Source of the DNA: Luscinia megarhynchos
Lineage: Eukaryota > Chordata > Aves > Passeriformes > Turdidae
Direction: 5' to 3'
Assembly: GCA_034336665.1 (NCBI GenBank)
Contig: CM067576.1
Coordinates: 15,739,385-15,803,384 of the forward strand
DNA: 64,000 bases
This document shows positions 1 to 11,717 of the stretch, piece after piece. Every line of letters starts with the position of its first letter. Positions within the stretch are counted from its first letter, which is position 1. The position numbers and the translations under genes are program-made. The notes under the pieces are model-generated. The model made no database searches. It saw only the letters and a list, made by a program, of their open reading frames with translations, and had not been told where the DNA came from.

Positions 1-2612
1 ACTGCCTTTGCTGGCTCTTTACTGTGCTGTTATTCCTTTGTCTTTTCATTGAAAACTTCCCTCCTGCTCTTTAGTTGTGGTCATGCGAAGATGTGATGGA
101 AGGTGGAACGGGCAAGGACAAACTTTCCCTGCTACTAGACTTACTTAGAAAATAAAGTACTCGTGGCAAAGATTCCCTATGATCTTGCCATGACATTTTT
201 GTAAGTGTCATGTTGTTCTGGTTAGTAGCATAAAGCATTTGGGGAGAAGAATGTGACCCAAGGTGTGTGCTTCAAAAGAGAAATTTATTAGTTGTTTTCC
301 TGCTGCCGATCTTCAGAAGGATTTGCAATTCTGACCTGAGACCTAGTGTGAATTACATTGTCCTTTTAAGATGTTGTTTCAAAAGTTGCATGTCAATGAT
401 CAAGACTTCAAAGACTTTAAAAGTGGAAGTCTACACTTCTGTAATTAATGAACAAACAAACAGCCCCCACCCAAAATCAAAGAATCACCTTTCCCCACCA
501 ATTCTCAAATAACGTTCTCCTACACAGGCAGAATCATGTTAGCCTAATGTCCTCACCACAGTTTTGGTTCTTCTCTTGGAGCATAAAATCAATGCCATTG
601 CTGTTTAGAGATTCCAGCATCACCTTTGAAAATAGTATTCCCTTTGAGAAGCATTAGAAAACTTGAGGTGTCAGCAGCAGAGCATCTGCCATACACTGTG
701 TTGATGATACCATCCGTGGATTTTTATGGTGTGTCGTTGCTGGGAGGGATAACCAATAGTCACTTTGAACCTTGTAGTAGGAAAGGAAACTGTGATCTGT
801 TGTATAGAGTAGGGCCTGGCCCTTTTCTTACGGAAGGGGTGACCATGAGCAGCAGAAAGACTTGTGTGGGGAAACTGAAAATCCTTGGGGAGACCATGGA
901 TCGTGCCATAAGAAAATATCATGAGGTTATATATTTGTCTTTAGAACACATCTCAGAGTAGGGCAGGGAAGGACTTGTTAGGCAAATGGTGAGACAGGAT
1001 GGGAACAGAGTGTTCTTGCTGAGGATGCTTTCCTAGGCGTTAAGGGTCTAGAGTGCCTCTGATAATGAGGCAATGTGTGATACAGAAATGTCCAGAATAT
1101 CCTAAGCAGCTATGGATCTCTCCACTGCTGCTGCCTGCCCGATGCAGGCCATGTGTTTGTAAGGGCTGGTGAGATGGAGAGTACTGAATGTTGTCTGATG
1201 GAACAATTCTTCATGTTCAAGGTTTAAAGGTGTATGTGAGGGGAACACTTACACTTGCTGTTCTAGTCCTTGAGTGCCTGACAGGTGCTGAAGGATATCA
1301 ACAGCACCTTTGCATGTGCCGTGGGTGGGAAATTAATGTTGTATGGGCTCTTGGATTAGTTTGGATGTGTGGCTGAGGTTTGCTTGTCTGGGTGTGTGGT
1401 TCTCCCTTTGAGTGAAATCATTGCTCGTTGTAATGAGAAATGTCCAGGGCTACGAATTTTACAGACAATGAATTTGTTTTCTGGTGTATAGCATTTCCAC
1501 CCAAGGTTGCTTTAAGGGGTGCAAGGACACTCAGGCTGTTGTGGTTACTGTCTCCCAGGCACCTTGTACACTTTATTTCCCATTCCATCTGCTGACTTTG
1601 CCGACTTTGTAATATTCATCTGGATTATTTTCAAAATCTTTCTCCTTTCTTTTCCCTCTGCAAGCGATTTGATGCAAGATGTCAACTGGAACTTCAAGGG
1701 GAAAGGTGCACATTTTGTCCCATTTTGGCTTCTTCAGTGGAGTCAATAAGAAAGTAGAGAAGGCAGTCGGTACTTTTGCTTTGTTCGTTTTTTGAGCTAT
1801 CTTCTTGCTTTGCTTAGCAGCATAAGTTTTTGGGCAGAGGAATATGGTGTGAGAGAAGTGTTACAAAAAGGGGAATCAACTCAGCGTTATAGAGGAGTAA
1901 TTTGCTTTTCTGCTGCCCATGTTGCCCTGGTTGAGCATTTGTGTAGCTGGCCTGAGAAGCAGCTTGAATAACACTGGCGTGTTTGATGTTATTGCAAAAT
2001 TTCCGTGAAGAGCCACATAGTTTCAAAAGTCTGCTGGGTGTTCAGAACAGGCCAAAAATCGCGAATCCAACTGTAGGTGATTAAACGCTGCTAAATGCCG
2101 CCTCCTGGCCCTGGGACTCAACAGCCCACGGTAATTTCCCCTTGTTTTAACCTGCAACGGTAGCCACAGTAGCACTGGGATGTTATCTTCTTGTCATTGT
2201 GTTGAGACACGTGAAACCCTGCACAGTAGCACAGCCCTGGTGTTCTGTGGTGGAAATTCTCCCACCCATTTGATATCACTGTTGCTGGTGTCTATGGGCA
2301 TTTGGTGGTGTTCTCTTGAGTAATAAATTCATGTCGCCTGGGATCAGAGCCACAGCTCCAATTACAGAAACTCGAATAAGTCGAATGTACAACTCCATAT
2401 ACAACTCGGTTGTATTTCCATATGGGGTTGCAGAAAAGGAAAGAACATTCCGGGTGAAGTTCAAAAAGCAGGAGAGTCTGTTTACTAGACAGTGGGTGGC
2501 TGTGCAGGCCTCTGTGTACTCCTAGTGCTGATCATGGGGGAAGATGAGGATATGCAAAGGCCTGGGTCATCCTCCCAGTGGGGTTTACAGCTGGAGCTTG
2601 ATGTTAAAGGTG

Positions 2613-3075
2613 AAGCAGTATCTGAGTATTCTGGCAGTGGTCCTGCAAGTGGCACTGAGTAGCATCTGGAAATGCATCACAGGGAGAGTGACTATGAGTA
2701 GAGAACGGTCTGGAATGACTGGAATGGAGATCCTGGGTAGACTATGGTCTGCATCATTGGGCAAAAAGTTGAGAACATTTCCTTAGATGTGGAGATGCCA
2801 TTTCCCATGGCATGAGATGCAGATCTTCTGTAGAAGATCTCTGGAAGTGTCCCAGCAGACAATGCTGCTTGCCCAGGATGCTGTCAGGACCTCCAGAAGT
2901 TCTGCATATCTTATGGTGCTGTTGTTCTTCATGGTATTGCTGTTTGAACATATCTGCCATGTTTGCCTTCAATTAGTTGCTGTTGATTTGGAGGGTTGTT
3001 GAACAAAGAGAAGCTTTTTGAAATGTGGATGATTCTGCTGAACCACTTCTGAACCTCTCTTTGGTTACCTCTGCC
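2613..3075. repeat. Strongly conserved core of unit I, copy 1
   Basis: This ~460-base segment is much closer to its counterparts at 10437-10900 and 22020-22490 than the rest of unit I is. It contains the inverted repeat AGATCTTCTGTAGAAGATCT at 2821-2840 (9-base arms, GT centre), which is unchanged in all three copies. Function unknown; it may be a regulatory element or a recent conversion tract. Confidence 0.55.
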
Positions 3076-4385
3076 CTGGGGAGGGAAGGAAGGGGAAGAG
3101 TGGGAAGGAAGGGATTCCTTCTCTCTTTTCTCCAACCCTGCCCACTTTTATGTTTTGTTTTATTTCTCTCACATATGCATGGTGTTGGTAAGAGTGGATA
3201 AGATGCAGACTGCTGAATGTTGACAGCTGCCATGTGTCAGGTATTTGGGCCATTTCCCACCAGTGTGGGTCATGTCTACTGTGCTCGACTGAGCTTAGTG
3301 TCACTTGGAGAGAATGTCCTTAGCTTTCCAGAGTACTTCCTTGCTCGTTGTGTGATAGAAGTGCATAAGGGGCACTGTACACTGTCCAGTTTCTGCAGAA
3401 AAATTAGAAACTTTTGTTTCTGTTCAGCTTGCCCAGGGAAACAGGTCATGTTAACCGCAAATATTATTTAAAATCAATACTCGTGTTCTCAAAAGATTGC
3501 ATTTTCTGAAAAGCAGATCAATGATGCTACAGGTAAGTCACTCGCACATAAAGCAGATGAAACTGAGGCATAGATGATTTTTGCTCCTCAATTTCGATTG
3601 ACCAAATATTGTCTCTCTTGGATGAGCACAGCACCACTGTCTGCACTTGTTTTTTTCCTGCTGATTCCGGGCGTAGCCTTAGTGTGTAGCAGCCAGCAGG
3701 GATGGAGGAAGGACCACAGTGCATTTCGTGGAGTTTCTGTGGGGCATGTTCTCAGTGAAAAGATCGTGATGTTATCTTCATGGCTTCACTCCGGCTGCAT
3801 GTCAGGCATTTCATGCTGATGGAACCGAGGTGTTTGCTGGGTACTCATGCCCATGGTACCGAGATTCTTGGGGTGTTGCCGTGGCAGTGCATGCCTACCT
3901 GAAAGGGAAATACAAGAGCCTGAAATTCATCGTACAAGTGGAAGATGAGGCAGAGGAACAACCCTTCATTGACATATAAGAAGAGCACTTGAAAGCTGTG
4001 GCTGCTTTTTCAGTATTCTTGGAGAGCTTGGACTCTTTGTAGTAGCCACACATGCACAAGTGTCTGGGGGCGTGATTGCCGTGTATGCTCTTCTTATGTA
4101 GGAGAGCTCTGCCATATGATGGTGTGTACACGGGAAAAGGAAAAGGACGAGAGGAAAGAGAAAGAACAATGAAGGACGGATGAGTTTACTGGCATGTCTC
4201 GGATGGTATCGCTGTACACAGAAAGGGAGGAGTGTAAGAAATGGGGGCATACAACTAGTGACAGAAGAGAAAGAAAAGCAAAAAGAAAATGCTCTGAAGG
4301 AATGACTCAAGAAGGTAACTAAAGATGAAAGACGGCAATGAGAAGGAAGAAAACAACAACAGAGGGGATGAAAAGTACCCATTGA

Positions 4386-4394
4386 CCTTACCTC
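4386..4394 (-). promoter_or_regulatory. Minus-strand consensus splice donor upstream of V1
   Basis: Read on the minus strand this is GAG|GTAAGG, a strong 5' splice site, about 515 bases upstream of the V1 ATG. The putative antisense exon side (higher coordinates) contains GCTGGTTCCC-like conserved text; the antisense intron side is pyrimidine-rich. Equivalent sites occur before V3, V4, V5 and V6. That it is used is inference. Confidence 0.4.
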
Positions 4395-4686
4395 TAATGG
4401 CTGGGCGGAGCTGGTTCCCAACAACCTCCGCCTGGATTAGAATACTCCGCGGACTGCCGCTGATGCTGCGGAAGAAGTGTTGGAGGACGCGACTGCTTTT
4501 CTTTGCAATTGGGGCGCCGGAAGCGACTTGCGAGTTACCCGGAGGAGGAAGGAGGAAAGCAAAGAAAAAAAGGGCAGAGAATAAAATGAAAAAGGAACAA
4601 GGTAGGAAAACAAGACTGGAAGAAATGCCCATCCTGGCTCAAATGCGCGGCCGCTATTGCGGAGCGTGCGAGGCGGCGGAGCAGCG

Positions 4687-4706
4687 CACGGTGTCGCTGC
4701 AGGCTC
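4687..4706 (+). promoter_or_regulatory. Candidate Pcdh promoter CSE (CGCT-core element), V1
   Basis: CACGGTGTCGCTGCAGGCTC, 200-220 bases before the ATG, inside a GC-rich leader identical in V1, V3, V4 and V5. Most mammalian clustered Pcdh promoters carry a conserved sequence element with a CGCT core, bound by CTCF, at about this distance. PCDHAC1 has a similar string (GGTGTCGCCGCGGCC) near 45972. The assignment rests on position and core only. Confidence 0.4.
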
Positions 4707-4905
4707 AGGAACGGCGTGTGGGCGGCTCCGCCCCGGTGCGGCGGAGAGCCCGGCTGTGAGCGCGGGGGGGCGGCGCGGGCCGGGCAGCAGAGCCGCTGCT
4801 CAGCTCCGGGCGGCGGCGGGGAGCCGTGCGGGGAGCCGTGCGGGGCCCGGGCCGGGGCCGGCAGGCACAGGCAGAGCGGCGGAGGCGAGAGCAGCGGCGG
4901 CAGGG

Positions 4906-7408
4906 ATGGAGGAGCGCTGCTGTGCTGCGCTGCTGCGGCTGCTGGTGCTGCAGGCGGCCTGGGCGCTGGCGGGCGGGCAGGTGCGCTACTCGGTGCCGGA
5001 GGAAGCCAAGGCCGGCACGGTGGTGGGCCGTCTGGCGCAGGACCTGGGCCTGGAGGCGGGCGAGGCGGAGGCGCGGCGGCTGCGGCTGGTGGCGCAGGGC
5101 CGGCGGGCGAGCGTGGAGGTGAGCGGGGCGAGCGGCGCGCTGCTGGTGAGCTCGCGGCTCGACCGCGAGGAGCTGTGCGGCAAGAGCGCGCCGTGCGCGC
5201 TGCGCCTGGAGGTGCTGCTGGAGCGGCCGCTGCGCGTCTTCCATGTGCAGCTCGAGGTCACCGACATCAACGACAATGCCCCCGTCTTCCCCGCCGCCCG
5301 GAAAAACCTCAGCATCGCGGAATTCACCACCTGCCTGGTCTCGTTTCCCGCTGGAGGGCGCGTCGGATGCGGATATCGGAGCGAACGCGCAGCTCTCGTA
5401 TACACTCAGCCCCAGCGAACATTTTAGAATCGAGGAAGAAAACAGTAACTCTCGCAGTAAATCTCTGTATCTGATACTCACGAAATCTCTGGACCGCGAG
5501 ACGATTCCCGTGCACCGGTTGGTGCTGACAGCGACTGACGGGGGCCGGCCGTCTCTGACGGGCACCATGGAGCTGGTGATCTCGGTGCTGGATGCGAACG
5601 ACAACGCGCCCCATTTCAACCAGTCGGTGTATAATGTACATCTGTCCGAGGACGCCATACAAGGCACGCTAATTGCGCGTATGAATGCCACGGACCTGGA
5701 CGAAGGAACTAACAGTGATGTGAAATATGAAATCCATACTATTGTTCCTCCCTCTGCCTCCGATTTATTCAGCATTGATGTGAAGACTGGGGAGATCAGA
5801 TTGATGAGCGCCCTGGACTTCGAAGTAGTAAATTTATACGATCTAAATATTAAGGCAACAGATCAAGGCACACCTCCGCTCTCCGGTCACTGCAAGGTGG
5901 AACTGGAGGTGCTGGACGTGAACGACAACGCGCCGGAGGTGCGGGTGACGTCGCTGTCGGTGCCGGTGCCGGAGGACGCGTCGGTGGGGACGGTGGTGGC
6001 CCTGCTGAGCGTGTCGGACCGAGACTCGGGGGCGAACGGGCGCGTGCGCTGCTGGGTGTGGCCGGCGCTGCCGTTCGGGCTGGAGGCGACGTTCGCGGGC
6101 TCGTACTCGCTGGTGCTGCGCGAGGCGCTGGACCGGGAGCGGGTGTCGGAGTACGAGGTGGAGGTGCGTGCGGAGGACGGCGGGGCGCCGGCGCTGCGCG
6201 CCAGCCGCGGGCTGCGGCTGCCGGTGTCGGACGTGAACGACAACGCGCCCGCGTTCTCGCAGGCCGTGTACACGGTGCTGGCGCGGGAGAACAACGCGGC
6301 GGGCGCGGAGCTGGCGCGGCTGTGGGCGCGGGACCCGGACGAGGCGGGCAACGGGCGCGTCAGCTACTCGCTGTGGGAGGGCGGCGCGGGCGGCGGCGGG
6401 GCCGCGCCTGGGAGCGGCTGGCGTGCGGCGTCGAGCTACGTGGCGCTGGACGCGGAGAGCGGGCGCCTGTGGGCGCTGCAGCCCTTGGACTACGAGCAGC
6501 TGCAGGTGCTGCAGTTCGAGGTGCGCGCGGTGGACGCGGGGGAGCCGCCGCTCTGCGGCAACGCCACGGTGCAGCTCTTCGTGCTGGACGAGAACGACAA
6601 CGCGCCGGCGCTGCTGCCGCCCGCGGGCTCGGCGGCGGAGGCGGGCGCCGTGGCGGCCGAGGCAGCGGCGGCGGCGGCGGCGGCATCGGCGGCGGGGCCG
6701 GGCTCGGGCTCGGGCACGCTGTGGGCGTGGGCGGCGTGGGGGGCGCCGGCGGGCCAGGTGCTGGCCAAGATCCGCGCCGTGGACGCCGACTCGGGCTACA
6801 ACGCGTGGCTGCGCTACGAGCTGCGGGAGCCGCGCGGCAAGGGCCCGTTCCGCGTGGGGCTCTACAGCGGCGAGGTGAGCACGGCGCGCCCGCTCGACGA
6901 GGCGGACGGCCCTCGCCACACGCTGCTCATCGTCGTGCGCGACCACGGCGAGCCGGCGCGCTCGGCCACGGCCACGCTCAGCGTCTCGCTGCTCGAGGCC
7001 GCCGAGGCGGCGCTGGCCGCGGCCGCGGGATCCTCGGCGGCGGCGTCAGGCTCGCGCTCGGCGGCGGCCGTGGAGCTCGGCGCCGCTGCGGCCGGCGCGG
7101 CCACCAACGTGTGGCTGGTGGTGGCCATCTGCGCCGTGTCCAGCCTCTTCCTGCTGGCGCTGGTGCTCTACGGGGCGTCGCGCTGGGCGCCGCGGGCGGC
7201 CGTGCTCTCGGCGCCCGGGCCCACGACGCTCGTGTGCGCCAGCGAAGTGGGCAGCTGGTCGTACTCGCAGCGCCACAGCCGCAGCCTGTGCGTGGCGGAC
7301 GGCGCGGCCAAGAGCGACCTCATGGTTTTCAGCCCCAACTTCCCTCCGCCGCCGCCCGGCCCCGCGCCCAAGGACACGCAGCCGGAGCCCTCCGCTCTCC
7401 TCGACACG
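4906..7408 (+). CDS. PCDHA: Protocadherin alpha variable exon V1 (frameshifted in EC2)
   Basis: Single-exon ectodomain, membrane span and proximal tail of a clustered protocadherin, a homophilic neuronal adhesion receptor. The start ATG gives the signal peptide MEERCCAALLRLLVLQAAWALAGG, followed by EC1 (QVRYSVPEEA, Cys-X5-Cys). The frame breaks at about 5330-5338, at the EC1/EC2 boundary: compared with V4 one C of CCC and one G of GGG are missing, a net loss of 2 bases. Downstream the frame is open to the donor, through EC2-EC6, a membrane span (NVWLVVAICAVSS) and the tail. The donor is ACG|GTCAGT after 7408, phase 0. Restoring two bases would give 835 codons, like V4 and V5. EC3 (HLSEDAIQG..., FSIDVKTGEIRL) is unique to V1. 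Contractions in two short homopolymers suit sequencing error, but a real pseudogene is possible. Its 5' flank is type I and its 3' flank also leads into unit I. Confidence 0.85.
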
Positions 7409-10400
7409 GTCAGTGCTCCTTCCTTCTTTCTCTTCTCTGCTCTTTCTCATCCGCTCCCTGGGTAGGTGCTGTTTGAAGGAGTGCTCATTTTTACGATTTA
7501 GGCATGTTGGGTACTTAGCGTGTCCTTAGCGATGGCAATGACACCTTTGCATCTGTCACCGCGTCCTTGTCCAAGCCCCCGGCTCTTTCTTCGAGGGGTC
7601 CGGAGTGTAGATATTATTACCCTCGAGCAGTTACTGTAGACAACTGAGGTTTGATGTTGTCAATGGGAGTTTTCCTACTCTAGAATTAAATTACTGTCAT
7701 GTGCGACAGGAGGTGTCAGGAGGTTTGAGATTTGCAGACAACAAGGGGATTCTTGTGCTGATGTGTAGCATTTCCACCCGCGTTTGGTGAAGGAGTTCAA
7801 GGCAGCCAGGCTGTGGTGGTTACAGACTCGCAGGCCTCACTGCCTTTACAGGCTGTTTACCATGCTGTTGTTAATTTGTTTTTTAATTGAGAACTCCCTT
7901 CCACCTCTATAACTGTGGTCATGTGAAGCTATGATAGAAGGTGAAAAGTCGATATTCCAGGACAAAAATTCTCTGTAATCTTTCTACTCTGAGAGTCATT
8001 TAGAAAAAACCATGCTTGTGGCATAGATTTATTATGATCGTCCTAAGATGTTTTTGAAATTATCGTTCTCCTGGTTAATAGTAAAAGCATTTGGGGAGAA
8101 GTGTGTGACTCACAGCACGTGTTTCAAAAGATAATTTTATTTGTTGTTTTTGTGCTGCCTATAGTCCTAAAGATTTGCATTTCTGACCAGAGACTTGGTG
8201 CAAAGTGTACTGCTCTTTTTTTGATGTTCTTCAAAAATTTGCAACAATTGTGACATCAATGATCAAGACTTCAAAGGGATTTAAAAATGGAAATCTACAC
8301 TTCTGTAATGAACAAACCAACAAATAGTCGCCACCCAAAAATCAAAGAATCACCTTTCCCCGCCAATTCTCAAAGAACATTCGGCTACACAGGCAGAATC
8401 ATGCGTTAGAGTGGTGTGTCCTCACCTCAATTTTGGTTCTTGTCTTGAGCATAAAATCAATGCCATTGCTGTTTAGAGATTCCAACATCAGTTTTGGAAA
8501 TAGTGTTCCCATAGAGAAGCATTAGAAAACATGAGGTGTCAGCAGCAGAGAGAGCATCTGCCATACACTGTGTTCATGATACCATCTGTAGATTTTTATG
8601 TGTGTCACTGCTGGGAAGGATAAGCAATAGTCACGTTGAACCCTGTGATAGGAAAGGAAAGTGTCATCTGTTGTATAGAGTAGGGCTTGGCCCTTTTCTA
8701 GTGGGAAGAGTGACCATGAGCAGCAGAAATTCTTGTGTGCAATAACTGAAAATCGTTCGGGACTCCATGGGTCGTGTCATAAGAAAATATAATAAGGTTA
8801 TATATTTGTCTTTAGAACTCATCTCAGAGTGGGAAGGATTTGTAAAGGAAAGGGTGAGACAGGACAGGAACAGAGTGTTCTTGCTGAGCATGTTTTCCTA
8901 GGTGCTCAGGGTCTGGAGTGGGAAGCCTTCCTGATAATGATGCAATGTGTGATACAGAAATGTCCAAAATGTCCTTTGCAGTTATGAGTCTCTCCACCAG
9001 AGACTGTCTCTTCTGCTGCTGCCTGCCCGGTGCAGGCCGTGTGTTGGTAAGGGCTGGTGAGATGGAGAGTGCTGAATGTTGTCTGATGAAACAACTTTTT
9101 CATGTTCAAGGTTTCAAGGTGTTGTACGAGGGGAACGCTTGAAATTCTGTCTTTGTCCTTGGAGTGCCTGACAGGTGCTGAAGGATATCAACAGCACCTT
9201 CGCATCTACCGTGGGTGGGAAATTAATGTAGTATGGGCTCTTGGATTAGTTTGGGTGTGTGGATGAGGTTTGCTGGTCTGAGTGTGTGGTTCTCCCTTTG
9301 AGTGAAATCATTGCCCGTTGCCATGAGAAATGTCCGGTGTTGTCGGTTTTGCAGACAATGAATTTGCATTCTGGTGTGTATTATTTCCACCCGAGGTTGT
9401 TTGAAGGTGTGCAAGGACACTCAGGCTGTTGTGGTCACTGCTCCCCAGGCACCTCGTCCCACTTTTTTTCTCTTTCTGTCTGCCGACTTTGTATTATTTG
9501 TCTTGATTATTTTCGGAATCTTCTTCTTTTCTTTTCCCTCTGCAAGGAATTTGATGCAAGAAGGACTAGAAATTCAAGAATAAACTTCCCATTTTGGTTT
9601 CTTCAATTGAGTCATTAAGAAAGTAGGGAGTGCAGTGGGAGCTTTTACTCTGTTCATTTTTTGAGGTATCTTCTTGCTTTGCTTAGTAATATAAGGTTTC
9701 AGGCAGAGGAATATGCCTCGAGCTAAGTGTTACGAACAGGCATTTTCTTTTTCTGCTGCCCATGTTCCTCTGGTTGAAGACTGAGAAATAGCTTGAAAAA
9801 CACTGGCGTGTTTGATGGTATTGCAAAATTTCCATGGAGTGCCACATTGTTTCAAAAGACTACTGGGATTTCGTGACAGGCCAGAAAGTGAGAATCCGAC
9901 TGTAGGTGATTAAACGCTGCTAATGCCGTCTCCTGGCCCTGGGACTCAACAGCCCCAGGTAATTTCCTCTAATTTTAACCTGCAATGGTGGCCACATTAG
10001 CGGTGGGATGTTGTCTTGTTGTCATGGTGTTGAGATATGTGTACGTGCACGTGAAACCCTGCACAGCAGCACAGGCCTGGTGTTCTGTGGTAGAAATTCT
10101 CCCACACATTTGGTGTCATTGTTGCTGTTGTGTATGGGCATTTGTGGTGTTCTCTTGAATAATCAATCCATGTGGCCTGGGATCAGAGCCAGAGCTCCAA
10201 ATCACAGGAACTCGAAGAACTCGAATCTTCAATTCGGTTGTATTTCCATATGAGGTTGCTGAAAAGGCAAAAACATTCCGGGTGAAGTTCAAAAAGCAGG
10301 AGAGTCTGTTTACTAGACAGTGGGTGGCTGTGCAGGCCTCTGTTTCCTTCTAGTGCTGATCATGGGGGATGATGAGGATATGCAAAGGCCTGGGTCATGC

Positions 10401-11617
10401 TCAGAGTGGGGTTTACAGCTGGAGCTTGATGTTATGGTGGAGCAGTGTCTGAGTATTCTGGCAGTGGTCCTGCAAGTGGCACTGAGTAGCATCTGGAAAT
10501 GCATCACAGGGAGAGTGACTATGAGTAGAGAACGGTCTTCAGTGATGGCAATGGAGATCCTGGGTAGAATATGGTCTGCATCACTGGGCAAAATGCCAAG
10601 AACATTTCCTTAGATGTGGAGATGGCATTTCCCATGGCACGAGATGCAGATCTTCTGTAGAAGATCTCTGGAAGTGTCCCAGCAGACAATGCTGCTTGCC
10701 CAGGATGCTGTCAGGACGTCCAGAAGTTCTGCATATCTTATGGTGCTGTTGTTCTTCATGGTATTGCTGTTTGAACATATCTGCCATGTTTGCCTTCAAT
10801 TAGTTGCTGTTGATTTGGAATGTTGTTGCACAAAGAGAAGCTTTTTGAAATGTGGATGATTCTGCTGAACCACTTCTGAACCTCTCCTTGACTCCCTCTG
10901 CCCTGGGAATGGGGAAGGGGAAGAGTGGATTGTTTAGAAATGTTTTCCTTTCTCCAACCCTTCCCATGCTTGCATTTTGTTTTATTTCTCTCACATGCAT
11001 GGTGTTGGTAAGAGTGGATAAGGTGCAGTTGTGATGTCACTATGCTTTGTGACATTGAAGGAGCACTGTTCTGGTTTTTGTTTGTGTTTGAGTTCCCAAA
11101 TGAGACTAGTCAGTGTTGGTGTGAGTCTTTGGAGCCTCTTTCATTGGATGCCTCAGCAGCTGTTTCTTTGGCCTTTTTGCCAGAGGGTGATGGAACCTGT
11201 TCTGATGTAGCAGAGCTGTTCTTTGCCATCTGACTGCCTTGCTGTGCTATTGCACATCCTTGAGAGGACTGGAGGCTGAAGAGTATGGCCTTTAGCCTAA
11301 AGGGAGGGGATTTGCAGGTGCGAGGACAGCAGGTAAGCAGAAATGTCATTTGTTGTTCCTTATCCACAGATATAGGAGGAGGTAGGGAAGAGAAAGGAGA
11401 GCTCAGGGCCAAGGGCATGTCTGTGCTTTGTGAGAGGGGTGCTGTTGATATCTGTAACATATTTTGTTGAAGGAAAAAAATGAACCGAAGCTACTAGGAC
11501 AAAACCAGAAAATATGGAAGAAAATGTCAATGCACAAAAAATGAGGAAAGAAAACAAAGAGAAAGGAAGAGAGAGAGGAAGAGCAAGGAAAAAGGAAGTA
11601 CTAAGGAGGAGATAAAA
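7409..11617. repeat. Intergenic tandem unit I, copy 2 (between V1 and the V2 gap)
   Basis: Paralogous to 1-4650 and 18973-24060. The beginning (intron side of the V1 donor) matches the text after the V3 donor. The conserved core lies at 10437-10900, with the inverted repeat at 10648-10667. From about 11030 to 11470 the text departs from the other two copies, so this copy is rearranged next to the gap. The final ~130 bases are purine-rich and match the polypurine stretch upstream of V1 and V4. No gene seen. Confidence 0.85.
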
Positions 11618-11717
11618 NNNNNNNNNNNNNNNNNNNNNNNNNNNNNNNNNNNNNNNNNNNNNNNNNNNNNNNNNNNNNNNNNNNNNNNNNNNNNNNNNNN
11701 NNNNNNNNNNNNNNNNN
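11618..11717. other. Assembly gap (100 N)
   Basis: Exactly 100 N, the usual placeholder for a gap of unknown length. Left of it is the polypurine flank of unit I; right of it is the coding sequence of a Pcdh-alpha membrane span. By comparison with V4, the missing DNA should hold the V2 promoter, signal peptide, EC1-EC6 and part of the membrane span, about 2.8 kb. Confidence 0.95.

Larger units (their letters stand above)
1..4650. repeat. Intergenic tandem unit I, copy 1 (upstream of V1)
   Basis: Non-coding spacer in front of V1. It aligns along most of its length with 7409-11617 and 18973-24060; its first bases match the text near 7838 and 19418, so the window opens inside the unit. Short ORFs are not kept beyond what nucleotide similarity explains. 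The last ~250 bases before 4380 are purine-rich. I recognise no transposon or RNA gene in it. It is a distant homologue of unit II (11973-16200), recognisable for example in the segment around 3940-4030. Confidence 0.85.
4325..4759 (+). other. Upstream ORF (144 codons) in the V1 leader
   Basis: An ORF that stops 146 bases before the V1 ATG. A matching ORF of 143 codons lies at 23741-24172 before V4, with a similar N-terminus (LPLMAGRSWFPTTSA) and the same C-terminus (RRVGGSAPVRRRARL), and the same stop-to-ATG distance. The middle parts differ by many substitutions and some indels, yet both stay open. It may be a translated uORF or an accident of GC- and purine-rich DNA. No known domain recognised. 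Confidence 0.25.

Noticed and set aside
2754..3002. Short ORFs on both strands (about 70 codons) conserved in all three unit I copies
   Set aside because: They lie in the highly similar core, so conservation is at nucleotide level, and the two strands are equally conserved. No codon-type pattern or domain.
4657..4905. Longer N-termini for V1, V3, V4 and V5 from open codons upstream of the chosen ATG
   Set aside because: The upstream frame is open because the leader is GC-rich and lacks stops. It reads as low-complexity Ala/Arg/Gly, and the expected signal peptide begins at MEERCC.
5843..6946. Long minus-strand ORFs opposite the cadherin exons (up to about 390 codons), with equivalents in V3-V6
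   Set aside because: Arg/His/Pro-rich shadows of GC-rich cadherin codons, repeated only because the exons are repeated.
7000..7020. Possible exonic CTCF site (GAGGCGGCGCTGG) before the membrane span, comparable to mammalian exonic CTCF sites
   Set aside because: Only the 3' half of the CTCF consensus fits; the 5' half has several mismatches. In such GC-rich DNA this is not enough.
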